Assembly: GCA_001824455.1 (NCBI GenBank)
Contig: MHXL01000010.1
Location: 1 to 5,670, forward strand
Direction of reading: 5' to 3'
DNA: 5,670 bases
DNA from: Desulfuromonadaceae bacterium GWB2_53_15
GTDB lineage: Bacteria; Desulfobacterota; Desulfuromonadia; Geobacterales; Pseudopelobacteraceae
A program made the translations under genes and the position numbers. Positions within the stretch are counted from its first letter, which is position 1. The number at the start of each line of letters is the position of its first letter. The notes beneath the pieces were generated by a model. That model did no database searches, was not told where the DNA came from, and saw only the letters and a list, made by a program, of their open reading frames with translations. Shown here one piece after another: positions 1 through 5,574 of this stretch.

Positions 1-1989
1 TGCCTTAGCCATGCCGAGACCGGTATTCTGGCGGACATAGACCTCGTCAAACATCTCTTCCGAACGTTTGTTGGGGAACATCAGGCACCCCAGGATAGCG
101 GCGATAAAGCCGAGCGGGATCGAAACGATGCCAGGGTTTTTCAGGGTAAAGAGCGGTTTATCGAGTCCCATCATGGAAGTGCCGTCTTTAAGCGAGTCTA
201 CCTTGGCTTTGGCAAGCGCTTTTGTGTCCTTTTCAGACAGCACCGCACCTGCAGGCAGTTCTGCCTGTTTTTTCTCCATGGCAACAACTACCTTCTTAGC
301 GCCGGCAGCTACAACTTTCGGATAGGTCATGTTGGGGGAAACCATAACCAGGCCGATGGAGGCGATGGTACCGACCACCAGGCCGGAGATGACGCCGGCG
401 GTGTTGAACTTGCGCCAGAACAGCGACAGCACGACGACCGGCAGGTTGCCGGAGGAGGCCACGGCAAAGGCCAGGGCCACCAGGTGGGCAACGTTGGCCT
501 TTTCAGCCATGAGACCGATAATGATACCGACGGTTCCAACCACCAGCGAGGTGATACGGGCAGCCATGACCTGCTCGTGCTGGTCGGCATGGCCGTCCTT
601 GATGACATTAACATAGATGTCGTGGGCAATGGCGGCCGAGGCTGCCAGAACCAGACCGGAAACAACCGCCAGGATGGTGGCGAAGGCAACCGAACAGAGG
701 AAGGCCAGGAAGATGTCGCCTAAGATCGGGTGAATCTCGGCACCCATAACCTGGGCCAGGATCAGGGTGGCCATGTTGCCGCCCGGGTCAACCGAGATAA
801 TGCCCTGGGGAGTCAGGTTAACGGCTGCGCCGAAACCGAGCAGGGTGGTCAGGACGTAGAAGCCGCCGATGATGAACATGGCGATGATAACCGACTTACG
901 TGCGGCCTGGGCGGTCGGCACGGTGAAGAAGCGCATCAGGATGTGCGGCATGCCGGCAGTACCCAGAACCAGGGCCATGCCGAGCGAGATCTGATCGAGC
1001 GGGTTCTTGAGAAACAGACCCGGCTCAAGGAAACGCTGTCCGGCATCAATTCCGTTAAGGACTACGCCGTCCCTCAACACAAGCTTGGAGACGTGATCCT
1101 GGATGTCGGGACTGGTGACGATCGTCTCAAAGAAGTAGATCGGATTAAAGCCGGCCTTGAGCAGAACCAGGAATGAAAGCAGGAAGGCGCCCGACATGAG
1201 CAGGCCGGCCTTGATGATCTGGACCCAGGTAGTGGCGGTCATGCCGCCGAAGACGACGTAACCGACCATCAGGATACCAACGCCGATAATGGCGGTCTTG
1301 TACGGCACGCCAACCAAAAGCGCCATCAGCTTGCCTGCACCGACCATCTGGGCAGTCAGGTAGAAGGTCGAGACGGCCACGGTCGAGATGGCGGCAAAGG
1401 CGCGAACCGGTTTGGGATTGGTGCGGAAGGAGAGAATGTCGCCCAGGGTGTACTTGCCGGCGTTACGGCACGGCTCGGCAACGATCAACAGAACCGTGAT
1501 ATAGGCGACCAGCCAGCCCACGGAGTACATGAACCCGTCATAACCGTACAGTGAGATCAGACCGGAAATACCCAGGAAAGAGGCAGCCGACATATAGTCG
1601 CCGGCTATGGCCCAACCGTTCTGGGTGCCGGTGATGCCGCCGCCGGCAGCGTAGAAGTCGGCGGCAGTCTTGGTCTGTTTGGCCGCCCAGACAACAACGG
1701 CCAGGGTGATGCCGATGATGACGGCAAACATGGTGAGGGTGATGGCCTTGTTGGCCTTGAGTGTCACCTGCTTCTTGAGCGGAGCCGGTGCGGCTGCGGG
1801 AGCCGCTGTCTGGGCACCGGGTGCTGCCATTGCCGGTGCGCCGGGAGCGGCCGGTGCGGTAGCCGCGGGGGCAGCAACAGCAGGAGTTGAACCGGGAGCG
1901 GCCGGCGCCTTCGTAGGCTCTACAGCAAAGGCGGCTGCGGCAACGGAGAGAACCAGGCTGGTGGCAATGAAAATATTCTTGAATGTCAT
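1..1989 (-). CDS. actP: Cation/acetate symporter, ActP-type SSS family (3' end outside window)
   Basis: This is a sodium:solute symporter of the inner membrane, of the branch that takes up acetate and related short carboxylates. I translated 663 codons with no stop. The start at 1989 has a strong AAAGGAGG Shine-Dalgarno 5-6 bases upstream. Residues 1-22 are a signal peptide ending AFA, as in E. coli ActP. Residues 23-75 are an Ala/Pro-rich linker, and many hydrophobic segments follow from about residue 82. ActP hallmarks are NGWAIAGDYMSAASFLG (124-140), AEPCRNAGKYTLGD (170-184), FGGMTATTWVQIIKAG (247-262), GTAGMPHILMRFFTVP (343-358) and SVAFATILAVVSGL (433-446). The end, VRQNTGLGMAKA, resembles the extreme C-terminus of E. 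coli ActP (RSQTGFGVEQGRAH), so only a few residues are probably missing. It is longer than the 549-aa E. coli protein because of the linker and an extra hydrophilic stretch at about 552-618. It lies 16 bases after the DUF485 gene, so the two are co-transcribed. Acetate is inferred from family; other monocarboxylates are possible. Confidence 0.93.
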   Translation of the reverse strand, partial: MTFKNIFIATSLVLSVAAAAFAVEPTKAPAAPGSTPAVAAPAATAPAAPGAPAMAAPGAQTAAPAAAPAPLKKQVTLKANKAITLTMFAVIIGITLAVVVWAAKQTKTAADFYAAGGGITGTQNGWAIAGDYMSAASFLGISGLISLYGYDGFMYSVGWLVAYITVLLIVAEPCRNAGKYTLGDILSFRTNPKPVRAFAAISTVAVSTFYLTAQMVGAGKLMALLVGVPYKTAIIGVGILMVGYVVFGGMTATTWVQIIKAGLLMSGAFLLSFLVLLKAGFNPIYFFETIVTSPDIQDHVSKLVLRDGVVLNGIDAGQRFLEPGLFLKNPLDQISLGMALVLGTAGMPHILMRFFTVPTAQAARKSVIIAMFIIGGFYVLTTLLGFGAAVNLTPQGIISVDPGGNMATLILAQVMGAEIHPILGDIFLAFLCSVAFATILAVVSGLVLAASAAIAHDIYVNVIKDGHADQHEQVMAARITSLVVGTVGIIIGLMAEKANVAHLVALAFAVASSGNLPVVVLSLFWRKFNTAGVISGLVVGTIASIGLVMVSPNMTYPKVVAAGAKKVVVAMEKKQAELPAGAVLSEKDTKALAKAKVDSLKDGTSMMGLDKPLFTLKNPGIVSIPLGFIAAILGCLMFPNKRSEEMFDEVYVRQNTGLGMAKA
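1841..1905 (-). repeat. In-frame 51-bp-period repeat encoding the Ala/Pro linker of ActP
   Basis: The 14-base string CCGGGAGCGGCCGG (plus strand) occurs exactly at 1841-1854 and again at 1892-1905. The offset is 51 bases, or 17 codons, so both copies encode APAAPG in the same frame. The repeat lies between the signal peptide and the first transmembrane segment and suggests growth of the linker by in-frame duplication. The remaining residues of each 17-residue unit have diverged. Confidence 0.6.
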
Positions 1990-2005
1990 GTCGTATCCTC
2001 CTTTA

Positions 2006-2317
2006 CTAGAGATGAAGTTCGTCGATCAGTTCCCTGGTCAGACGGTCAAAGTCCTTGTTGGCAACGTGGGCATAATACAAGGCCAATCCCCAGGAAACAA
2101 AAAACTGGGAAAGGGCGAACATGTACCCGAAATTGATGACACCGATGATCTTGATCTTGAACAGACCGGGTGCGTAGGCTGCTCCTATGGGGAGCAGGAA
2201 GTAGTAGGCGCTGGAGAAGATCCACCAGCCAAAAAGAAATGCTGTTTTTTTGTGGTGCAAGTCTAGGAACTTCGGGTTTTTGGCGATTGCCGCCCAATCA
2301 TACTGTTTCTCTGCCAT
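2006..2317 (-). CDS. yjcH: DUF485 small inner-membrane protein (YjcH-like), partner of ActP
   Basis: This 103-residue protein belongs to the DUF485 family, which is typically encoded just upstream of actP (the E. coli yjcH-actP pair). Two hydrophobic segments are visible at about 25-47 and 57-83, joined by a short loop containing AAYAPG. The C-terminal end has the family signature ANKDFDRLTRELIDE (86-100), matching the AN..FDRL..E pattern of YjcH. The start at 2317 has AAAGGAG seven bases upstream. The stop lies 16 bases before the actP start, and the actP Shine-Dalgarno fills that gap, so translation of the two is probably coupled. No enzymatic motif is seen. A role as accessory or stabilising subunit of the symporter is a guess from genomic association; the biochemical function of the family is not settled. 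Confidence 0.9.
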   Translation of the reverse strand: MAEKQYDWAAIAKNPKFLDLHHKKTAFLFGWWIFSSAYYFLLPIGAAYAPGLFKIKIIGVINFGYMFALSQFFVSWGLALYYAHVANKDFDRLTRELIDELHL

Positions 2318-2324
2318 GAGAATA

Positions 2325-2397
2325 CTCCTTTCTATCGGAATTGAGTTTAAAACATACTGACGAACTTCGTTGCCCTGCTAATTCGCCTCCTTTCTAT
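2325..2397 (-). repeat. Duplicated Shine-Dalgarno-like element in the DUF485 leader
   Basis: The 11-base string ATAGAAAGGAG (minus strand) occurs at 2335-2325, where it is the DUF485 ribosome site. It occurs again at 2397-2387, where it extends to AAAGGAGG but has no ATG, GTG or TTG at a usable distance. The upstream copy could be the relic of a lost small gene, a standby ribosome site, or chance in a purine-rich leader. Confidence 0.45.
2360..2370. promoter_or_regulatory. Perfect 11-bp palindrome upstream of DUF485, possible operator
   Basis: ACGAA-C-TTCGT is a perfect odd palindrome about 43 bases before the DUF485 start, in the 92-base gap after iclR. Its position would suit an internal operator or a small RNA hairpin. 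No convincing -35/-10 pair was found around it, so DUF485 and actP probably depend at least partly on readthrough from iclR. Binding by the neighbouring IclR protein is speculation. Confidence 0.3.
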
Positions 2398-2409
2398 AAA
2401 ATATAAACA

Positions 2410-3186
2410 TCAAGCTACTATCTTTGCGTAACCAAACTTCATGGACAGCACTTCAGCACCCTCAAGCATGGAAGGAATAATCTCTTGATCAAGCCGTTCC
2501 TGAAGCATCCGAAATGAGGGCGCCAACATAGTCAAGGCTCCGACCACTTTGCCGGCATAATCTTTTATGGCAACGGCAACTGCGCAGATGCCTTCGCCAA
2601 GGCCACCGAAATCGACAGCAACTCCTTTTTGACGGATATCCTGCAATTCAGATTCAAGTTTTTTGATATCAGGAATACCGTACTTACCTGCCTGCCTCTT
2701 GCCCATCCGTTCCAAGATATCAGCCGAACTCATAGCCTTTATAGCCTTGCCGGCCGCATTGGTAAAAAACGGAAAACGCTGACCAACAAGCGTAACCGTC
2801 TTAATCTGTTGAAACGAATCAACCATATCCAGGAAAAGAACCTCATCGTTGTTCATGACCGTTATATACATTGCCTCATCATGCTTCTTAACCAATTCTT
2901 CAAGCACCGGATGAGCCAGCCTGATGAGACTGGCACTTTTAAGTATATGCTGAGCCATTTCAAATGCAAAAAGACCGAGACGATAGGTACCCGTAGCCTC
3001 ATCTCGCTCGATCAGCCCCCTGTCTTCCAGCGTGGCCAGCAAACGAAACACTTTATTTCTGCTGAGCTCAAGCTTTTTAGCCAGCAAGGGAACGGTTGGA
3101 TTGGAGCCCTCTGCAGACAGGATCTCCAGCAAATCAAAAGCCTTAACAACCGCCTGAACCGAATATGTGCCTCTTTCTCTCTCCAT
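2410..3186 (-). CDS. IclR-family transcriptional regulator
   Basis: This cytoplasmic DNA-binding protein of 258 residues has the usual length for the family. An N-terminal winged helix-turn-helix covers about 9-72: YSVQAVVKAFDLLEIL, then a recognition region near LAKKLELSRNKVFRLLATLEDRGLIE, then a wing ending TGTYRLG. The C-terminal IclR effector domain (about 75-250) contains the typical TNAAGKAIKA (142-151) and GLGEGICAVAVAI (195-207) segments. I chose the ATG at 3186 because GGAG lies six bases upstream and IclR proteins normally begin just before the YSVQ.. helix. An upstream in-frame ATG at 3261 would add 25 atypical residues and run into the predicted promoter. It is followed after 92 bases by DUF485 and actP on the same strand with no terminator between, so it probably regulates acetate uptake. 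The effector cannot be told from the sequence. Its base composition is more AT-rich than actP. Confidence 0.92.
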   Translation of the reverse strand: MERERGTYSVQAVVKAFDLLEILSAEGSNPTVPLLAKKLELSRNKVFRLLATLEDRGLIERDEATGTYRLGLFAFEMAQHILKSASLIRLAHPVLEELVKKHDEAMYITVMNNDEVLFLDMVDSFQQIKTVTLVGQRFPFFTNAAGKAIKAMSSADILERMGKRQAGKYGIPDIKKLESELQDIRQKGVAVDFGGLGEGICAVAVAIKDYAGKVVGALTMLAPSFRMLQERLDQEIIPSMLEGAEVLSMKFGYAKIVA

Positions 3187-3249
3187 GCGCTGCTCCAGGA
3201 CACTGAGGATAAACGATTGTTTAAAATACACACACATTCTATGTTTATA

Positions 3250-3278
3250 TTTGTAATACAATGTTATATTATTGTCAA
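3250..3278 (-). promoter_or_regulatory. Predicted sigma70-type promoter of iclR
   Basis: On the minus strand a consensus -35 box TTGACA (3278-3273) is followed after exactly 17 bases by TACAAA (3255-3250), which matches four of six bases of TATAAT. Transcription would begin near 3243, giving a leader of about 57 bases before the ATG at 3186. The surrounding DNA is strongly AT-rich. The -35 box lies within an inverted repeat, described separately. Confidence 0.55.
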
Positions 3279-3289
3279 TGAAATAATAT
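3266..3289. promoter_or_regulatory. Inverted repeat overlapping the iclR -35 box, candidate operator
   Basis: ATATTATT (3266-3273) and AATAATAT (3282-3289) are perfect inverted arms separated by eight bases. The core holds a second nested odd palindrome, ATTGTCAAT (3271-3279). It covers the predicted -35 element, so a bound protein would block polymerase. IclR-family genes are commonly autoregulated through such palindromes, so binding by the IclR protein itself is the natural inference. AT-rich DNA also yields palindromes by chance. Confidence 0.45.
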
Positions 3290-3304
3290 CAACCATTAGT
3301 TGAT
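3288..3304. promoter_or_regulatory. Second inverted repeat just upstream of the iclR -35 box
   Basis: ATCAAC (3288-3293) and GTTGAT (3299-3304) are perfect inverted arms with a five-base spacer. The 17-bp length suits a dimeric helix-turn-helix regulator. It abuts the larger inverted repeat at 3266-3289 and would sit at about -45 to -61 relative to the predicted start of transcription. Confidence 0.4.
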
Positions 3305-3354
3305 TTGTTTTTTTGTCGTGATATCTGCATATTACAAACAAATAGCATGATGCA

Positions 3355-3360
3355 ATTATA
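3355..3360 (-). promoter_or_regulatory. Perfect TATAAT hexamer, possible second upstream promoter for iclR
   Basis: The minus strand reads CAG-TATAAT-TGC here. A TTGGTA lies only 13 bases upstream and no good -35 box is found at 16-18 bases. If used, this promoter would need an activator. Tandem TGTATACA boxes lie about 65-85 bases upstream of the start it would give. The leader to iclR would be about 160 bases. Confidence 0.3.
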
Positions 3361-3414
3361 CTGTTTATAAAATTACCAACTTTGAACCACTGTTTTGCCG
3401 AAACATAATTTCTG

Positions 3415-3438
3415 TGTATACATTCTCTGTATACATTC
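3415..3438. repeat. Tandem TGTATACATTC boxes, candidate regulator sites
   Basis: The 11-base string TGTATACATTC occurs exactly twice, at 3415-3425 and 3428-3438, with a 13-base period. Each copy begins with the perfect 8-bp palindrome TGTATACA. Such GTATAC-centred palindromes resemble operators reported for GntR/FCD-type regulators, but no such gene is in the window. The boxes lie between the upstream terminator and the iclR promoter region, so they would act on iclR-DUF485-actP. Confidence 0.4.
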
Positions 3439-3504
3439 CTTCATCCGTACTGCAATTTCCCTTGCCTCTGGGCAATCATGTAATGTGTGCGTGGACTTTT
3501 GCGC

Positions 3505-3539
3505 AAAAAAAATGGGAAGACGTTAAACGCCTTCCCATT
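3505..3539 (-). terminator. Intrinsic terminator closing the glutamate synthase unit
   Basis: The arms AATGGGAAG (3511-3519) and CTTCCCATT (3531-3539) form a perfect 9-bp stem around an 11-base loop. On the minus strand the stem runs straight into a tract of eight T residues (3512-3505, the first two within the stem). It begins 30 bases after the stop codon of the GXGXG gene. There is no T tract on the plus strand, so it acts in one direction. Confidence 0.92.
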
Positions 3540-3568
3540 CATTGCTGCTGTGATTTAATATTTGCGAC

Positions 3569-4315
3569 TTATTTTGGCATAGGGCAGTACATGTTGCCAT
3601 AGGGGCGCTTGCTGCGGGGGAGAACCTTGACAAAGCCTTCCTTCAGAACCTCTTGTACATCAAGCTTAAAATCTTTGCAGTATTCCTTGATATACCCTTC
3701 CAGCTCTTTCTGATCGTTTTCGTCAAGGTCAAAAACGCCAACCTCCTTGGCCAGGCGGGATTCGTCCACACCGCCACGCACATAGATTACGCCACCATGC
3801 ATACCAGTACCAAACAGGTAGCCATGCTTGGCTTTGTCAGGGTCATCAGTGTACATGCCCAGCAGGATCAGGACACCGCCGGCCATATACTCACCAAAAA
3901 AATCGCCGGCCTTGCCACCGGCAATCAACACCGGTTTGTTGTCCTGATAGGACTTCATATGGATGCCAACCCGGTAACCGACGTCCTTCAGAATATGGAT
4001 CCTTCCACCGCGCATGCCATAACCGAGGACATCACCGGCATGGCCATGCACAATCACCTTACCGGCATTCATCGTATTGCCGATATTGTCCTGGGCATTT
4101 TCCTTTACAACAATGGTGGCGCCGTTCATAAAAGCAGCGAGATCATTGCCCGGCACCCCGTTAATAATGATGGTCACCGGTTTGTTGATGCCGTCGCCGA
4201 TAAAGTACTGACCATTGACATTTGCAAGTTCAATTTTTTCAGCGCCCGCCGCGACCGCTTCACGCACTTTTGCATTTAGGTCGCGGTAGTACATGCCCTG
4301 TGCATCTAATTTCAT
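3569..4315 (-). CDS. Stand-alone GXGXG domain of glutamate synthase (GltB domain 3 / GlxC-like)
   Basis: This 248-residue protein corresponds to the C-terminal GXGXG beta-helix domain of the large glutamate synthase subunit, here its own gene as in archaeal-type enzymes. Repeated turns of the helix are visible: GNDLAAFMNGATIVV (56-70), GYGMRGGRIHI (98-108), GEYMAGGVLILLG (141-153) and GTGMHGGVIYVRGG (169-182). A charged tail ends FVKVLPRSKRPYGNMYC (228-244). In complete glutamate synthase this domain has no catalytic residues and holds the amidotransferase and FMN domains in place. The ATG at 4315 was chosen because GGAG lies seven bases upstream and family homology starts there; a start at 4348 has no such support. 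It follows the amidotransferase gene after 75 bases and ends at a strong terminator, so it is the last gene of its unit. Related GlxC/MgsB proteins act in N-methylglutamate synthesis, which cannot be excluded. Confidence 0.9.
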   Translation of the reverse strand: MKLDAQGMYYRDLNAKVREAVAAGAEKIELANVNGQYFIGDGINKPVTIIINGVPGNDLAAFMNGATIVVKENAQDNIGNTMNAGKVIVHGHAGDVLGYGMRGGRIHILKDVGYRVGIHMKSYQDNKPVLIAGGKAGDFFGEYMAGGVLILLGMYTDDPDKAKHGYLFGTGMHGGVIYVRGGVDESRLAKEVGVFDLDENDQKELEGYIKEYCKDFKLDVQEVLKEGFVKVLPRSKRPYGNMYCPMPK

Positions 4316-4390
4316 GATAATCTCCAGAGGTTTAGGATCAGGTGGCAAAAGAGATGGAATCCATTTGTCCCTTTCACCTTGTTCCTGAAT

Positions 4391-5503
4391 TTAAACATTG
4401 CCTTCCAGCATGGCGATGACCGGCTCACCGCCACGCGGAGACCAGATACGGGTGGGGTTTGAGCATATCTCGCGGATAGCGGACTCCTCCGAAGCCATGT
4501 AGACAAAATCCTCATACTCGGCACAGACCAGCGGCCGTAGCTTAACCCGGTCGTTTAGGCCAATCAAGCCCTTGTTGCTGGCAAAGAGAATGGCAAAAGG
4601 TCCGTTCAACAAGGCACTGCCATACACCTGACGGATGGCGGTGTAAAGCTCGCGCTCATTGTCAGGCAGCTGATCTATGAAAGACCAGAAGGGAGGCGCC
4701 AATGCGGTACAGGCCAGTCCCGGAGTCAAGCCATGCTTGCGGATCAGCATATCCAGCATGTAGGCCACAACCTCGGTATCGGTCAGCATGGTGCAGAGGT
4801 AGCCGTACATTTCCAGGTAGCGTTTGTTTATTCCATAGGAGGAAATCTCCCCATTGTGGACAATGGACCAGTCCAGCAAGGTAAACGGATGAGCGCCACC
4901 CCACCAGCCGGGAGTATTGGTCGGAAACCGGTTATGGGCGGTCCAGATGTGGCCGCTGTACTCTTCCAGGCGAAAGAACTCGGCAATCTCTTCAGGGAAA
5001 CCAACGCCCTTGAAGGCGCCCATGTTTTTGCCGGAAGAGACTACAAAGGCTCCGTCAATCTCATGGTTAATGGCCATAACATGCCGAACGATGAGATCCT
5101 CTTCGGTAAGTCCCTGGTACTCTACGGCTTCCTTGTACTCGTCATTTTCCAGAGGCTTGACAAAATAACGTCTGAAAGCCGGTGGACTGACAATGGCCTT
5201 TGTGCGCTTGGTGGGGATATCTTCCTGCTGCTCAATGAAGAAATTGGCCTCCAGATACTCCTCGGTCATCTGCTGCGCCATGACGTTTTCATACATCAGA
5301 TGAAAGGCATAAAATTCCTGATATTCAGGGTAAATGCCGTAAGCACCGAAACCGCCGCCCAGTCCATTGCCACGGTCATGCATGAGCGAAATGGACTTGA
5401 TGATCACCGAACCTTCCACCCGCGTCCCCTTTTTGGAAATAAAGCCGGTCAGGCCGCAGTTGGAGATGTCTTTTTCAAAAATATGTGTTGGTTGTGGTTT
5501 CAT
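4391..5503 (-). CDS. Class II glutamine amidotransferase subunit of split glutamate synthase (GltB domain 1 / GlxB-like)
   Basis: This 370-residue cytoplasmic protein should hydrolyse glutamine to glutamate and ammonia for a glutamate synthase made of separate subunits. It has the Ntn-hydrolase features: the candidate nucleophile Cys16 in NCGLTGF, HNRFPTNT (190-197), AHPF (204-207), the oxyanion-hole segment HNGEI (216-220), and TDTE (241-244). A later conserved region is GPFAILFASNKGLIGL (301-316). Cys16 is not at the N-terminus, so a 15-residue propeptide must be removed to free it, as in E. coli GltB, where 11 residues are cleaved. The ATG at 5503 has AAGGGA upstream at good spacing. A longer reading from a TTG at 5578 would translate the REP-like hairpins and was rejected. 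The GXGXG gene follows. No FMN domain is present in the window. A role with N-methylglutamate synthase-type partners is the main alternative. Confidence 0.9.
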   Translation of the reverse strand: MKPQPTHIFEKDISNCGLTGFISKKGTRVEGSVIIKSISLMHDRGNGLGGGFGAYGIYPEYQEFYAFHLMYENVMAQQMTEEYLEANFFIEQQEDIPTKRTKAIVSPPAFRRYFVKPLENDEYKEAVEYQGLTEEDLIVRHVMAINHEIDGAFVVSSGKNMGAFKGVGFPEEIAEFFRLEEYSGHIWTAHNRFPTNTPGWWGGAHPFTLLDWSIVHNGEISSYGINKRYLEMYGYLCTMLTDTEVVAYMLDMLIRKHGLTPGLACTALAPPFWSFIDQLPDNERELYTAIRQVYGSALLNGPFAILFASNKGLIGLNDRVKLRPLVCAEYEDFVYMASEESAIREICSNPTRIWSPRGGEPVIAMLEGNV

Positions 5504-5516
5504 GTTTGTTCCCTTT

Positions 5517-5569
5517 GCAGGGCAACCCTGTGTGGTTGCCTGATTGGGCGGCCACACAGCCGCCCCTAC
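5517..5569. repeat. Inverted pair of REP-like hairpins (BIME-like)
   Basis: There are two perfect 7-bp hairpins with 6-base loops, separated by five bases. On the plus strand GCAG (5517-5520) is followed by GGCAACC / GGTTGCC (5521-5527, 5534-5540). On the minus strand GTAG (5569-5566) is followed by GGGCGGC / GCCGCCC (5565-5559, 5552-5546). The 8-base strings CTGTGTGG (5528-5535) and CCACACAG (5552-5559) are exact complements. So the two units are diverged inverted copies, and their loops could also pair. A GTAG-type tetranucleotide before a stem-loop is typical of REP elements mobilised by REP-associated tyrosine transposases (RAYT). No T tract follows, so it is not a standard terminator. 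Confidence 0.65.
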
Positions 5570-5574
5570 GCGAA

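Noticed and set aside
327..1176. Several open frames on both strands inside the symporter gene
   Set aside because: They are shadows of the continuous 663-codon symporter frame; their translations are low-complexity and match no family.
1670..2266. 198-codon plus-strand frame with an Ala/Gly-rich start
   Set aside because: It is antisense to the symporter linker and DUF485, and its composition simply mirrors the repetitive Ala/Pro codons.
2629..3303. 224-codon plus-strand frame
   Set aside because: It is antisense to iclR, which has clear domain motifs and a ribosome site; the plus-strand product shows no recognisable features.
3391..3412. Inverted repeat GAAA-CATAA-TTTC near the tandem boxes
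   Set aside because: Four-base arms in AT-rich DNA are expected by chance.
3462..3475. Small hairpin TTGCC-TCTG-GGCAA
   Set aside because: The stem is only five base pairs with no T tract and lies downstream of a much stronger terminator; probably chance.
3414..3602. 62-codon plus-strand frame across the intergenic region
   Set aside because: It spans the terminator hairpin and the end of the GXGXG gene and starts within the tandem TGTATACA boxes; no ribosome site supports it.
3653..4279. 208-codon plus-strand frame
   Set aside because: It is antisense to the GXGXG domain gene, whose glycine repeats are unmistakable.
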